From: Chlorops oryzae
Lineage: Eukaryota; Arthropoda; Insecta; Diptera; Chloropidae
Assembly: GCA_020466095.1 (NCBI GenBank)
Contig: CM035806.1
Coordinates: 52,883,812-52,947,811 of the forward strand
Direction: 5' to 3'
Length of the DNA: 64,000 nucleotides
Positions 14,025-25,774 of the stretch are shown here, in pieces. A program made the position numbers and the translations under genes. Position 1 is the first letter of the stretch. The number at the start of each line of letters is the position of its first letter. The notes beneath the pieces are model-generated. The model had not been told where the DNA came from and searched no databases. It worked only from the letters and a program-made list of their open reading frames with translations.

Positions 14025-14520
14025 AACCATGATTTTTTAAAACGCATTGATAATTACATCTTTTGATTTTCGACAGAACAAAAATTTCAAAAGAAAATTG
14101 TTTTTTATTAAATTTTTGGTTGAATTAGGAAATATGTTATTACATTTCTTTTCGAAATCTCATTTGTTATAAAAGTACATATTTAAGATATGTATTCTTT
14201 TGTATCAACTTTTTAAGCATTCGAAAGCAGTCACGAACGGATACGAATCGGATGAAGTCCATTCGATTGCTATATTTGGTCATGTTCAGCAGAGTGCTAA
14301 TGGCCATTTGCTTGAACGTATAGTTAGAGCATTTCTTCTTGATGTATTGTTTATTGGAATTTTTAACTTTCTGCATTATCAACTATTCCGTGGTTGGTTC
14401 AACTTAATTTAAATCCATTTTTGAAAATTTCATTTCAATTCAACTGAAATAGGTTGATTCAATTTTTAATTTTTTCAAAAGAAAAACTTGTTAATTAAAA
14501 TATTCGTGTTGAGCGTTATG
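14025..14520 (+). mobile_element. Decayed copy of the CACTGAG/TA MITE family
   Basis: Sequence blocks such as GCATTCGAAAGCAGTCACGA, GGTCATGTTCAGCAGA and CCGTGGTTGGTTCAAC are shared in the same order with the better copies at 44748-45381 and, inverted, 35351-36022. The ends are lost. Confidence 0.65.
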
Positions 14521-15377
14521 ATGTTTTAGAATTTACCATTTTTTGTTTTTTTTTTTAATATTATAACTTGTTTGGGAATTCAAATGATTTCTGGGGAATG
14601 ATTTGTGATTGTTTTGAATTTATTTAAAGTGACCCTTGAAATACAATAAAAAAAATTTTTCTTTTTGTTAATCTCCTTGTTTATTGTTATTGGATTAACG
14701 TATCTCAAGAGCGAAAAACTAACTAATCTGACACAAAAAAATTCCCATTTCCTGTATATCACATTTTAATAATTTGATATTGTCGCATTTAATAAATATG
14801 ATCGGCTCTTCTCGATTAAACTTATCGCATTTTGAAAATTTCGGGTGATAAATTCTATCGTATCTAGGAAATTTCGATCAAGAGTAAAGTGGCCATTTAT
14901 AAAAAAAAAAAAAAAAAATCTACTTCACCTTTATTCGTTCCCACTTAAATCCTTTTCGACCACCTGATTTTTAATTTTACGACCTTGACTCACAACCGCG
15001 AGAAATAAAGTCGAGAAAATCTATTTTAAAAAAATTCCTTGATAATGTCTTAATGTTGGAAAAGCTTTATAATTTCTCCATAAACGTAGATGGACCGGTC
15101 AAGGGACGAAATTTTCAGCTGGCCAGAGTAGGGTCTGATAAAAATGCCTGCCTTCTTGGGTTCTTTCTTCTCGTCTCGTCTCTTCTCTTCTCTTTCGGCG
15201 GAATTTACACTGTGATGTCTATTTTGCAACAGGCAGGATTTTTTTTTTTTTTTTTTTTTTTGCAAATATTCAACATATTCCAACGTACAGAATCAGTTAC
15301 AATGAAAAGCGTAGTTTATTGAAACTACTTCGGTATGTTTGCGTGTATTGAATATTGGAAATCAGGCATTATCGGGG
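14521..15377. other. Repeat-poor spacer
   Basis: AT-rich, with homopolymer runs at about 14900-14918 and 15240-15261 and a TCTTCTC-rich stretch at 15163-15193. No gene recognised. Confidence 0.4.
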
Positions 15378-15545
15378 CAGTGGCGTAGCGGGACATTTCG
15401 GCGCCCGTGGAGCGATGGAGGCACAATGCAGGAAATGCCGCCCCCTCCAACCGGCCTCAAAAAAAATAACTCCATAAAAATTGAAATATGTTTTGGCGCC
15501 CGGGGCGGCGGCCGTCCCCTTCGACCCTCCGTCGCTACGCTACTG
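15378..15545. mobile_element. 168-bp hAT-type MITE
   Basis: The ends are CAGTGGCGTAGCGG and, inverted, CAGTAGCGTAGCGA. The perfect 8-bp duplication TATCGGGG lies at 15370-15377 and 15546-15553. The interior is GC-rich with GGCGCCCG motifs. A related element sits at 51083-51240. Confidence 0.88.
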
Positions 15546-15689
15546 TATCGGGGCCGCAATGGAAACCAACAAAGGATTAGATCAGAATCAGAACTGAAAT
15601 CAATATCGGTTTTAAATGGTGTTTCGAAGATAGCCAAATCGGTTTTCGAAGATAGCAAAGCCCAGCAAATGAAACGACTATTATCACAG

Positions 15690-15905
15690 TCCTTGCGGCC
15701 GCCGCGTCGATGTTGGCAGAGATATTAACTTCCGATGCGAAAAACTCGGGGTTCAACTCCCAGCTGAGGTCGTGGATGTAATTTGTATCGTTTTTTTTTT
15801 TTCGGTTTCTGTTTTTCTTTGCTTTCCCATTATTCGTGGCGTCACAATGGGCCCATGTGAGCCCTAAGTGTGTCATCCTTAATGGTGGCAGCCACACTAA
15901 CCTAA
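15690..15905 (+). mobile_element. tRNA-derived SINE, family B, copy 1
   Basis: A pol III B-box-like GGTTCAACTCC (15750-15760) lies in CTCGGGGTTCAACTCCCAGC, a T-arm-like hairpin. The downstream tail (T tract, then CTTTGCTTTCCCATTATTCG and CCCATGTGAG) is shared with the copy at about 52383-52560. The 5' third is diverged. Exact ends and target duplication were not found. Confidence 0.65.
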
Positions 15906-17048
15906 CATTACCTTGATCAGTTTGTGTTACAAAATAATAAATGATTTCTGCAGTAATTGCATTTTGAATGTGGCGAAATTCGCAAGAAGAAATGAACTAG
16001 AGAATTCGGTGGATGATTAGGTCTTTTGTAGGTGGGTCTGCAGAATTTAACGACACCACGAGTTGCTGCCATAACAAGTCCACAAGCGGTTTGTCCCGCT
16101 AAGTAACCCCCTTTGGCCATGCCCCGGTGGTTTTCCATGACTTCAATCAGTATGGAAGTCTGAGTCGCATTTTTATGCTATTCCCTATAGTCAAAAACAT
16201 TAAATACCAAAACAATTAAGAAAATATATTCAAATAAAGTACTTACTTATATTTCTACTAAAAAACCAGCCGGGAAAAAGTCAGCACACGAACTGTCGAC
16301 CGATTTTGTCAACTAAAAGCTACTCGGTTTAAATCCGACAATCAAATCTATTAATCTGTTTCTGTAACACCTAAAAACAATGCAAACCTGATTTCGAAAA
16401 CGAAAACATTTTTAAAACTGAAAGTCTGATTCTATAACCCCAAAACGAAAAATGTGTTGATTTCAAATCTGATTCTGACAGTTGTCGGTTTCCATAACAG
16501 CCCCGAGTTTCAATAAAACCAAAACGAAAACTGTATCGATTTCAAATCCGATTCCAGAAATTGTCGGTTTTCATAACACCCCCGAATGAATGCGTTTTAT
16601 TTTTCAATAACATGGAAAGGCGAAAGTATCTTACAAAAAACAATCAAACTCCTCAATTTATACGAATTTTCACTCTGTTTTTTAAGACCGAACTCAACTG
16701 CACTTAAACCTCAATCAATTATTTTCTTGTACAAAGATAACTTCTTAGACTGGTTAAAATCCTGGTGCCAGTGCTTGAACTAGTCAGTAGTTAAATTCTG
16801 AATTTATATAAATATATTTGTATATAATGTTTTTTAATAAAAATAAATTTTTTAAAAGTTAGCATAGACTTAAAGCAACTTTTTCACTCAATTATCGAAC
16901 CATATCTTAGCAAGCAGTTCAAGTTATCCCAATATTAGGCATACCGGTTTTTGCGAGAATCGTAACGAGCATTTAAAGCCACAGAATTCGACGATCGGAT
17001 TACAAATGTGAAAGTTATAAGCAAAAAACTGCATTTTTATTTTTAAAA
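15906..17048. repeat. Spacer with a diverged tandem repeat (about 16330-16585)
   Basis: Two to three diverged units of roughly 110-130 bp share TCGATTTCAAATCYGATTC, TGTCGGTTTYCATAACA and CCAAAACGAAAA. The rest is AT-rich without recognisable genes. Confidence 0.5.
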
Positions 17049-17168
17049 AACGTGGATATTTGGTACTGTGCGAGCATACGATTATACGTTGCGTATACGA
17101 CAGGTAGGTATGTCGGTCCTCAGTGCGTATACGCAATGTATGCTCGTACAGTACTAAATACCCACGTT
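17049..17168. repeat. Long hairpin (about 45-bp arms)
   Basis: The arms at 17049-17099 and 17126-17168 are inverted copies with a few mismatches (CGAGCATACG / GTATGCTCG; GCGTATACG / CGTATACGC). They are separated by a loop of about 26 bp. The transcript of either strand would fold into a strong stem. It could be a fold-back MITE; no target duplication was identified. Confidence 0.75.
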
Positions 17169-18041
17169 GAAAATATGAGCAAAAAATGGCCCTTCTGACC
17201 TCATAGAAGCCACAATTAGAGTCGTAGGGTAGCGTAGCACTTAAAATTTGCGTACGGTCCCCACCTTTACGAATTAGGTATATCTGCTTGGCTATTTTAT
17301 ACGGTAATTGAGTTATGGTCCTAAATATGGGGCAAAGTAGAGAAAATTGACTTTTTTCACATTTTGGGCCATATCTCGGAAACGCTACTTAAATCCATTA
17401 AACCATTGACCTTTTTGGAATGACGGAGCCCTAAGCTTACATAAAATAACCATTAGAAAAAAAGTGTATGAAAAAAAAATTTTTTTTTAGCATTGTGTAA
17501 TGCATTCTGAGAAAAATTTTTTACTATGTTATGTTACATGTTGAATAGTTTTATATCTAGAAGCTGCAAATTTTTTTTGAGGGAATCAGGGACATAAAGT
17601 CCAAAATGTGTTCGGTTTGTAAAAGAATGACCCATATGCAGAAAAATTGGAGACTTGTTATTCACCATTTGAAGTTGACAAGGAAAGGTTTCTAGAGGTA
17701 AGAAATATATCTACTTTTTTTTGTTCTGCATCATGTGCTCAAAAGGACTAGGCGCTCGTAAGGACATGCGATGTTGCAAGGAAGAATAAATTACATAAGG
17801 CTCGAAGCTCTGTGAATTAATCTATTACTTGCCAAGGATCCGGATCCGGATCCAAGTTCAATATTTTGGTGATCCTTTGTTTTTTTTTTTTTTACTGCGA
17901 AAGCCCACTTAAAATTTATTCAAAATCTTTTAACGATTCGTCTAATACGATTATAAAAGGATTGGATTGACCACTTCAATGGGATTGACGTAAGCAATGC
18001 CGCGTGCCCGAAAGTGATGTCACGACACAAATATAAAACAA
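17169..18041. other. Spacer, no gene seen
   Basis: Non-coding AT-rich DNA with long A/T runs. A short GGATCCGGATCCGGATCC triplication lies at about 17837-17854. Confidence 0.4.
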
Positions 18042-18552
18042 TTAAAGGTGTTATTGTCAGGCAATACCCGGTACAAAAAAAACGGTTAGCTTTACACGTC
18101 AGAATATATTTTCAAAACAGGGCCCAAGACAACGACTATTAGGATCAAGTATTCACTAGATTTTCAAGGCCATAATAGGGCCTCAGGCCTAAATATATAA
18201 ATATATGGCAATATATCGAAAAATTCAGATTTTAGAGCGCTTATTGTGATTTTTGTGATAGGTCTTAGTACTGGAGGTACCCATAAAAATGGTTCGATTT
18301 GTTCCATTCACAAACTTGTTCTTACTCATGTCCCCGCAAACCTGCCTTTCGTCAAGATAGCTCTACTATTCCGATAAAAAAAAGAATTGTATACAGAAAG
18401 ACAGACGGACGGACGGACTGATGGACGGCTGGCTATATCGATTCCGCTAGTGACGCTGGTCATTTCTATACATGCAGCAAATGTACGCACAAACACAATA
18501 TACCCTCGGCATAGAGTGAGTCGGATATAATGATACGAGAATAAAGGCAAAC
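18042..18552 (+). mobile_element. Dispersed non-autonomous repeat with GTTATTGTCAGGC start and (CGGA)n
   Basis: It starts AGGTGTTATTGTCAGGC, contains TAGTACTGGAGGTACC and GTCAAGATAGCTCTACTATT, then a GACGGACGGACGGAC run, and ends near GAGTCGGATATAA. The same ordered blocks recur at 49404-49964 and inverted at about 36890-37385. In flies such (CGGA)-bearing repeats are often helentron/DINE-like, but the class is an inference here. Confidence 0.7.
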
Positions 18553-19638
18553 TCAAGAGTATGATTAGTCTTGAAGCAGCGTTGCGTGGCAGATATTTTA
18601 TTCCATGGCCATTATCACATCGGTAATAACCAATACATATTTAATCTCTAATCTTAATCTGAAGTAATTGAACTTTTACCATTTCTTTATGCCCCATAGA
18701 ATTAGGTCCGGCCACTTAAGATTCAATCTGCAATAAATAATAATAAATTCTTCATATATTCAACTCGTAATTTTTGTTTTATTTTTTATTTTTTTTTTTC
18801 TCTATGTTAAGTACAAGAATGTTGACTTCCTTTGATGATGATCCATGTTTCCATGTTCGATGATGATAAAGAAATTTTTATTTTCGTATGCTGTAGAAAT
18901 GTGTACAGGAAATTTTTTTTGTCTCTTTTTTACAATCGGTTCAATGCGATTTGGAAAAAATATTGAAAATATTAAAGCCATATTTAAACTTTCTTCATAC
19001 CACTCTAAACGTTGCTTACATACCGATACGTGATAAAATTTGTAGGCTATTGAAAGTTTCCACATCCTTCTCCATGCAGATGATGATGAATAAGGCAAAC
19101 GAAAATATATAAATTCAGAACCTAGATGTATCCCCTGAATAGATCAAAGTCGAAGACAAAGCGACAAAAGCAGGCAGACATCTGACTGCCAGAAATATTC
19201 TTAATATTTATAAGCATACTTTTGGGTTCTGAATTTAAATTTTTTCTCTTGTCTTAATGATGAATTTATATATTTATAAGGCCTCGATGACTACTTAGCG
19301 AACTTTTCTTAGCTCCGATTTTTTTTTTTTAATTATTTCATTTAAATTTTGTGAATGTTTGAAATCAGTTCTTAATTTTTTTTTATTCAGAGGATGCATT
19401 AAATTTTGGTAACTCTTTATAAATAATTTTTAGAACTTAAAAAAAAAAATTCTTGCCTTAAAGCTAATCGGGGTGTTCTTTAAATATCACAATAGACAGT
19501 TTTAAAGCAAATTGCGCAAACTAATTTTGTCACTGGCAGTTTTATATGGCGCTTTAAAAACTAAAACTTAAATAACTATGACTAGAGGTGTAAAGCGTTT
19601 TTTTTTTTTTTGCTTCAGAGCAATTATTTTGCTTGCAT
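18553..19638. other. Spacer downstream of the RNF123-like gene
   Basis: AT-rich. The 98-codon minus frame at 18802-19098 has no recognised domain and overlaps another open frame on the plus strand, so I do not call it. Confidence 0.4.
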
Positions 19639-20599
19639 TCAACCATCTTCGAAGGGAGTATTTGGCAGCAATGGTTCATCGTTTTGATAAATGATCGTAC
19701 CATCGGATGTTTCGATTGTCTTAATGAGTGCCTTGCAGTAAAAGCAAACTTTCGAGTTCATTAGATGCTGTAGGATGCAATTGCTGCAAGATTGATGTTT
19801 GCATGGAGAGAATACGACCGTGATGGGCTTTGCACAGCATATCGGGCATAATGAATCCTCCGATGGTAGCGTTACAACCGAGAGTAGTGATTGCTTTGAG
19901 CGTAGCATTTCAATAAGACGGCTAACGCTATCGATTTCCTGTTGTGTGACATGCGTGGGAACTGAAAGTGTCAGAAAATAAAAATTATTTAAAAAAATAA
20001 AAAAAATTAATGAATTCAAATATGACTTACAATCCCTTAGAGAAAACTTCAACATCGGTGGGTCTGATCGTATGCGTTTCCCAGAAGTTGTTGGCACCGG
20101 CACACGTACGTCATTGGTTAAAGGATCAATGTGCGCCCGGGTCGATGGATCGAAGTTACCACGCGGTATTTCGGTTAGCTGCAATATTGGTGTATGTACC
20201 TCACCCAAAGCGAATTCCAAATTTGCAAATTGAAAGCTCGGATCGGTGAGTAGGGCACGTGTTACGCGTGTGACCTTAATAAAGCAAATTATGATTAGAA
20301 TATATTTTTAAAAATAAAAAATATTTTTAAAAACTACAAAAAAAATCAATCAACCTTTAAGTGATTTTTATCCGTCTCCATTTCGTTTTGCATGAGCCCA
20401 ATCAGAATACCCAATGCAGCTGTTATAATTGGAAAATGTGTAACCGCCGATTCTATATAAAAAAAATGGGAAAATGGAAACGTTGCATGTGGAGATTCAA
20501 TTTTCTTTTTATAGACCTCGGAATAACTGCAGCGAAGCGTTCGTTGACTTCAATTAAATGGGAATCCGGAATGCTTTGACCCAGTAGGAATCGTCTTAC
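19639..20599 (-). CDS. RNF123: RNF123/KPC1-like RING E3 ubiquitin ligase, C-terminal exons
   Basis: RNF123 (KPC1) is the catalytic subunit of a complex that ubiquitinates p27Kip1 and NF-kB p105. Four exons are visible: 20599-20517, 20452-20355, 20274-20031 and 19961-19639. The last encodes a C3HC4 RING: CPICCAKPITVVFSPCKHQSC, then CILQHLMN and CFYCKALI, closely matching the RNF123 C-terminus. Upstream exons match its THFPIITAALGILIGLM and VTRALLTDPSFQFANLEFALG segments. The junction 20517/20452 does not keep phase (phase-2 donor, phase-1 acceptor), so one base may be wrong or the gene damaged. The SPRY domain and the first two thirds of RNF123 are not in the window. The next open frame upstream, in compatible phase, is the zinc-finger ORF ending at 21073/21082. 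Confidence 0.82.
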
Positions 20600-21072
20600 C
20601 TGCAATCTAAATGACCATTAGTGGAGTTGGAGCTTTTATTTCAAATATTCATCCACTTGTTCTGATTCTCTTATTGGGAAATGGTCATAGAAAAAGTGAT
20701 TTAAAGGGGGGAATGCTTTATGGGGCTGTTCGAATGGCTCTCGACTATCTTATTTGGGCTCGGAACAACAAAATTCATGTTAACCTAAAATCAGTAAGCA
20801 AAATTTTGTTTAACTTTTGTTTTTTATTTGCATAGTAATATGTTCGACGAAACTCGATCGAAAGGGAACGTTAAAAATTAGAAAAATATTGGACTACCAA
20901 TAAAACCGTCATTTGAAGTTGGTTTATTCTTTTGAAAAGTAGTACATTATATAAACACTTAAAAACTAGAAGTGGTATTATACTTTTGAAGAAGATATGT
21001 ATCTTTTGCCGTGGCACAATAAAATCCACGTCACGCACCCACTTCTAGTTTTTAAGTGTTTATATAATATAA
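20600..21072. repeat. Spacer/intron with a perfect 30-bp inverted repeat
   Basis: The arms ATTATATAAACACTTAAAAA... (about 20946-20975) and its complement (about 21039-21068) are perfect over 30 bp with a loop of about 65 bp. The distal arm ends beside the stop codon of the zinc-finger ORF. The remainder is non-coding on both strands. If the zinc-finger and RING parts form one gene, this is an intron. Confidence 0.7.
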
Positions 21073-22641
21073 TTACCTCACTTGCGACTTTAGTCTTAGA
21101 AAGTTGTGCAACAAATTTTCGGCATTTAGGCACGTTGTTGTTATGAAGTCCAAGCCATAATCCAATATAATTGAATTGTAATTTTCAATATAGGACTGCG
21201 ATATTTCTTCAAGATTGAACGATTCAAATTTTGAAAATGTAAAAAAACTGTTAAAAAAATTTAAATAACATTTCAAAGAATGTATAATAAATGCACCAAT
21301 GTCACTATTTTCTGGAGATATATTCGTGAGGAAAGTTTCAATTTTTTCTTGAAATGATTTAAAATCTTTTTTATATATGATCATTGTTCGGAATACTTTT
21401 ATAGGCGGTAATGATTGTAAAATGGAATGCTTTTTCATATGTTTAAAATCGTATGCTATTGGAATTGAAAATGACTCATTTTTAATACAAAAATTACTTG
21501 TGCAACTATTCAATATGCGCTTGTTTTTTTGGGAATAATCTAATATAAAAATTGGTAATGAAAAATTTAAAGATTGCGCAACCGCAACAGCGTTTTGTAC
21601 GAATGTAGTTAAGTGTTCCTTATTCCCAGTTACGTGCATATCGAAATCTAATATAAAATGTTCCGCATTTAAAATATTTTTAATTATAATGAAGGTGTAA
21701 ACTAGAGTTGATTTGAACTGGTCTAGGATCATTACATAATTGTTATACATTCTTCGGAATTTCAAACGATCATTGTTTAAATGTAATATAAGGTCGATTT
21801 TGGATTGTTTGATTATTTCATTAAAAATTTCTGTTTTTAATAATTCAGGAATGGTCATTTCTTTTAACAAATTGAATTCGTGCTGCTTTTTTACAGATAT
21901 TTTTTTTGGTTCAACTTGGAATTTTTTCGCTAATAACTTTGTATTCCTTCTCATTATTTCCAAATCTTCATAACGTAATATGCCGGACTGACATGACATA
22001 TTCTTAAAAACTGAAAGCATTTCGTATGAAATATCAATTTCATAATCATTTTGCGATTCAATGTCAATTGTTCGTAATTTTTTCTTATTTAAATTCGTTT
22101 CATGCTTAACTGAACGCAAATGGTCATTTAAGTTTCTTACGGATTGATATGTTTTTTCACATATTTCGCAGAATAAATTAGGTTTTTCTATCCTCTCAAA
22201 CGTTCCCTCTTTTATTTCAAAATTTTTTTGGTGTTTTCGAGATTTTGAATGTTTTTCTAAACAGACTTGACTCTTAAAATGCTCGCGACATATGTCACAA
22301 TATTTAATTTTTGGTGCGTTTGCACGTCTCACATTAGCTTTGTGACGTTTCGAACTGAAATGTTTTTTATTTTTATAAGATAATTTGCATGTTTCACAAA
22401 AATATAGATTGTCAATTAAAATTCCCTCATTTTTTTGTACATTTTCATGTATATTAGATATTAATTGTTTTGATAAATTAGCTTTGCTTTCCAAATTTAT
22501 GTCGCACAACTCATGAGGGTGTTTTTCAATTGTTTGCGATTCTTCTCTAATTTGCTTATTTTCAGCAATATTTCTTTTATGTTTTTCAGTTCTTAAATGC
22601 TTTTTAAGGTTGTCTGGACATGCATACCTTTCTTCACATAT

Positions 22642-24206
22642 CGTCGTCCCGGAGTTATCTCCTCGTATATCACAAAATCAAAAAATTTGAGATAAGCACG
22701 TTTTCCCGTGTACTTTTCCAAGATCTATCCATCTGTCGATTCTCCAGGTTGCTATACCTTATAGTTTACGAGATATTTGTGAGCCAAATAATTGTATATC
22801 CTTTAAAATGATAATTTCTACGCGTTATAGCATCGTATATCCATATTTTGTGGATATACTATGATTTATATATGAAATTTGCGCAGTAAAAAGTTGTTGC
22901 GATCTCATCGTATGTGCAAACAATTTTTTTTTTTTTTTAAGAAACATTTTTTTATGTTAATTTTTAAATAAAAAAAGATTTATTCGTGTGAAAAAAAAAC
23001 AAAAAGAAGCAAAAAAAAAAACAATTCTCATAGCAACACTCCTACAAAAATTTTCATTCTGAAAATAATGTGGAATGCTTATTATACTTAGAATATAACA
23101 AATTCCATTTCATTAAATTTATAATATAAAAAGTTATATTAAATTAACAAAATTTTGAAAATATTTAACATCTTCTTCTGGAAGATAGCTGAATAGACTC
23201 TCAATGTCTTTTTGTTTCTGTGGCGCAATTTGTTTTGGGGTTGAAATACTTATTTAAAATGGTTTTGTATTTTCGCTGAAAGATTTTTTGTACATTATAT
23301 TTAAAAAAATCGTTCTTATTGTATTTAAATGATTTAATCTTATTGAAAGGCACTAACTAAAGCTAATGCAGGTAGTTCAGCTCCTTAAAACAAATGTGGA
23401 ACGTTCTACCAACAACAATACCCATATCAATTCCTTATTTGCAGCTTAGTTGCTTACAATACATATAATAATTTAATTTCCCCAACAAAAAAAACGAATT
23501 CTAATTTTTTTTTTTTAAATCTATGGCTGAGAAGAAGAACGACTTAACCCCACTTTTCTGTTTTTTGAGAAAAATCTATTTGAAAGGTGTTAATGTTTAG
23601 GTCACGGGAAAAGAATAAGAAGAGAAATGTGTATCATTTAAATAGGAACATTTTTAAGGTATCAGGTATGACTTTTGAATGCTACCTTTAATGTATAAAA
23701 AAAATTTCGCTATTTGATGCAGTGGCAAGTTGTTTTTCTCACGAAATGCGGAGTTAATTCATTTTTCAACAATAAGATAATGATTTGGACTCCTTTTTTT
23801 TTAAATGTAAAAAGGATACTCAAATAACAAATTTCCTATATAAACTCATTAAAAAAATTTTAGTTATGTCGTTTTTCGTGTCAAAAACAAACAAAAAAAA
23901 TTTTTCAAATCTTTATTAAATCATTTGCTCGTATATCCACTTTCCAACACAGGTTGCAAAAAAAGTGGCGTATACGATGAATTGTCAAAATTCTTGGAAT
24001 GAAAAAAACCCTATAACTTAAATGATTTTCCAAGTAACTTTAAATTAATGATCAGAAATAATAAAAAGTAAAGCATTTTATATAAGGAAAACAGAATCAA
24101 CGATTTTCAACGAGCCATTTTTTTTATATTCCATGTTAAACTTTAAACTTCAATTTCCCAACAAAAGGTTGATTGTGATATACGAGGAGATAACTCCGGG
24201 ACGACG
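22642..24206. mobile_element. 1565-bp TIR element inserted in the zinc-finger ORF
   Basis: The TIRs, over 30 bp and essentially perfect, start CGTCGTCCCGGAGTTATCTC at 22642 and are inverted at the 24206 end. They are flanked by ATAT on both sides (22638-22641, 24207-24210). No transposase frame exists inside. Internal copies of TCGTATATCCA (around 22832 and 23930) resemble the TIR. The 4-bp duplication is compatible with several superfamilies (for example Chapaev/CMC or Sola1), so the class is open. Confidence 0.85.
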
Positions 24207-24289
24207 ATATGTAGCAATACATATCGTCACATACTTTCATATAATTTATCTTTTTTTTTGTTAAATATTCTAGACCTTGCTGCTTTATG

Positions 24290-24990
24290 TTGTGAGTGCT
24301 TGAGCTTTCAGGATCTTCAAGCAGTAGTGCAATAGCGCCGTCTTCGGAATTAGTGACATCTTCCACTACATCTTGCTGGTTGGTGTTATGGGGCTTGAGC
24401 TGGCAAAACCTTCAAATAGCAACGCAATAGCGCCGTCTTCGGAATTAGTGACATCTACTGCCACATCTTGATGGTTTATGTTGTGAGTGCTTGAGCTTTC
24501 AGGATCTTCAAACAGTAGTGCAATAGCGCCGTCTTCGGAATTAGTGACATCTACTGCCACATCTTGATGGTTTATGTTGTGAGTGCTTGAGCTTTCAGGA
24601 TCTTCAAGCAGTAGTGCAATAGCGCCGTCTTCGGAATTAGTGACATCTTCCACTACATCTTGCTGGTTGGTGTTATGGGGGCTTGAGCTGGCAAAACCTT
24701 CAAATAGCAACGCAATAGCGCCGTCTTCGGAATTAGTGACATCTACTGCCACATCTTGATGGTTTATGTTGTGAGTGCTTGAGCTTTCAGGATCTTCAAA
24801 CAGTAGTGCAATAGCGCCGTCTTCGGAATTAGTGACATCTACTGCCACATCTTGATGGTTTATGTTGTGAGTGCTTGAGCTTTCAGGATCTTCAAGCAGT
24901 AGTGCAATAGCGCCGTCTTCGGAATTGGTTCCATCTTCCACTACATCTTGCTGATTGATGTTATGGGGGCTTGAGCTGGCAAAACCTTCT
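24290..24990 (-). repeat. 96-bp coding tandem repeat (32 residues), about 7 units
   Basis: Each unit reads EDPESSSTHNINHQDVAVDV followed by TNSEDGAIALLF, or the variant beginning EGFASSSPHN. The variants alternate as one EGF-type plus two EDP-type units, a 288-bp higher-order period present at least twice. Units are nearly identical, implying recent expansion or gene conversion. Confidence 0.9.
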
Positions 24991-25255
24991 ACGCTTGGAG
25001 ATTTTGCGTCATCTTCAGCTTGGACATTCCCAACATTTCGCATATGCTTTATTGTTTTGAAGTGTTGCTTCAAAATTGTTTGGTACTTAAATACCTTTTT
25101 GCATGGTAAGCAACTTATCAAAGAAGGATCTGAAAATGTGCATACACATTTCAATTAGTTTATAACAACAACTTAAAATGTTTTAAAATTTTGTTTGTTT
25201 GTGGTAATAGCGAACCATTTTTTCCCCTTAATTAAAGGTCTTAACCAGTGCCGGC

Positions 25256-25774
25256 CACGTCCAAGAGGTAGGGATGGGTCATTTTGGAGATTTTCCAGCT
25301 CATCTTGAGCTTTTTTAAATTGAAAATTTAAATTGCAGAGCAGAGAATTATTCTACAAATCATTGAAGTGCTGAATTTATATATATTATATGATAAAATA
25401 ACTGAATGTTAAGAAAAACGATGAAAAAAATTCCTGGAGTATAAAAAATTCATTTTTTTCTAAGTTTATCAAAGCTGAAAAAATTCAAGTTCTCATATAG
25501 CTTCATTCGACGCAGCTCCGTCCCCATCATATAGAACTATAGCTGCAACTTCGGCCAAAAGGTATTACGTGGTTGACCACAGCTGAACTTTTTCACCAAA
25601 TAATGCAATAACGCGCCCAAATTTGGCCAAACTTGCAGCTATAGTTCTATATGTTTTGTACTAAACTGTACAAATTTTTGGCACTCAGCTTAGCTTCTCA
25701 TTTGGCAGCCATTTTGTGCACATACAAGAGCTTACACTCTGTTTGCTTCTAGCTTGCTTCCGTTGCCGGCACTG
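25256..25774. mobile_element. 519-bp hAT-type MITE in zinc-finger gene intron 1
   Basis: The ends are CAGTGCCGGCCACG and, inverted, CAGTGCCGGCAACGG. A perfect 8-bp duplication GTCTTAAC lies at 25248-25255 and 25775-25782. The interior is non-coding. It sits between the donor at 25831 and the acceptor at 25130. Confidence 0.9.

Noticed and set aside
18802..19098. 98-codon minus-strand frame
   Set aside because: No recognisable domain, an overlapping frame on the other strand, and no splice or promoter context.
24290..24990. Regularly spaced repeats resembling a CRISPR array
   Set aside because: The units are contiguous 96-bp coding repeats without unique spacers, in an animal genome.
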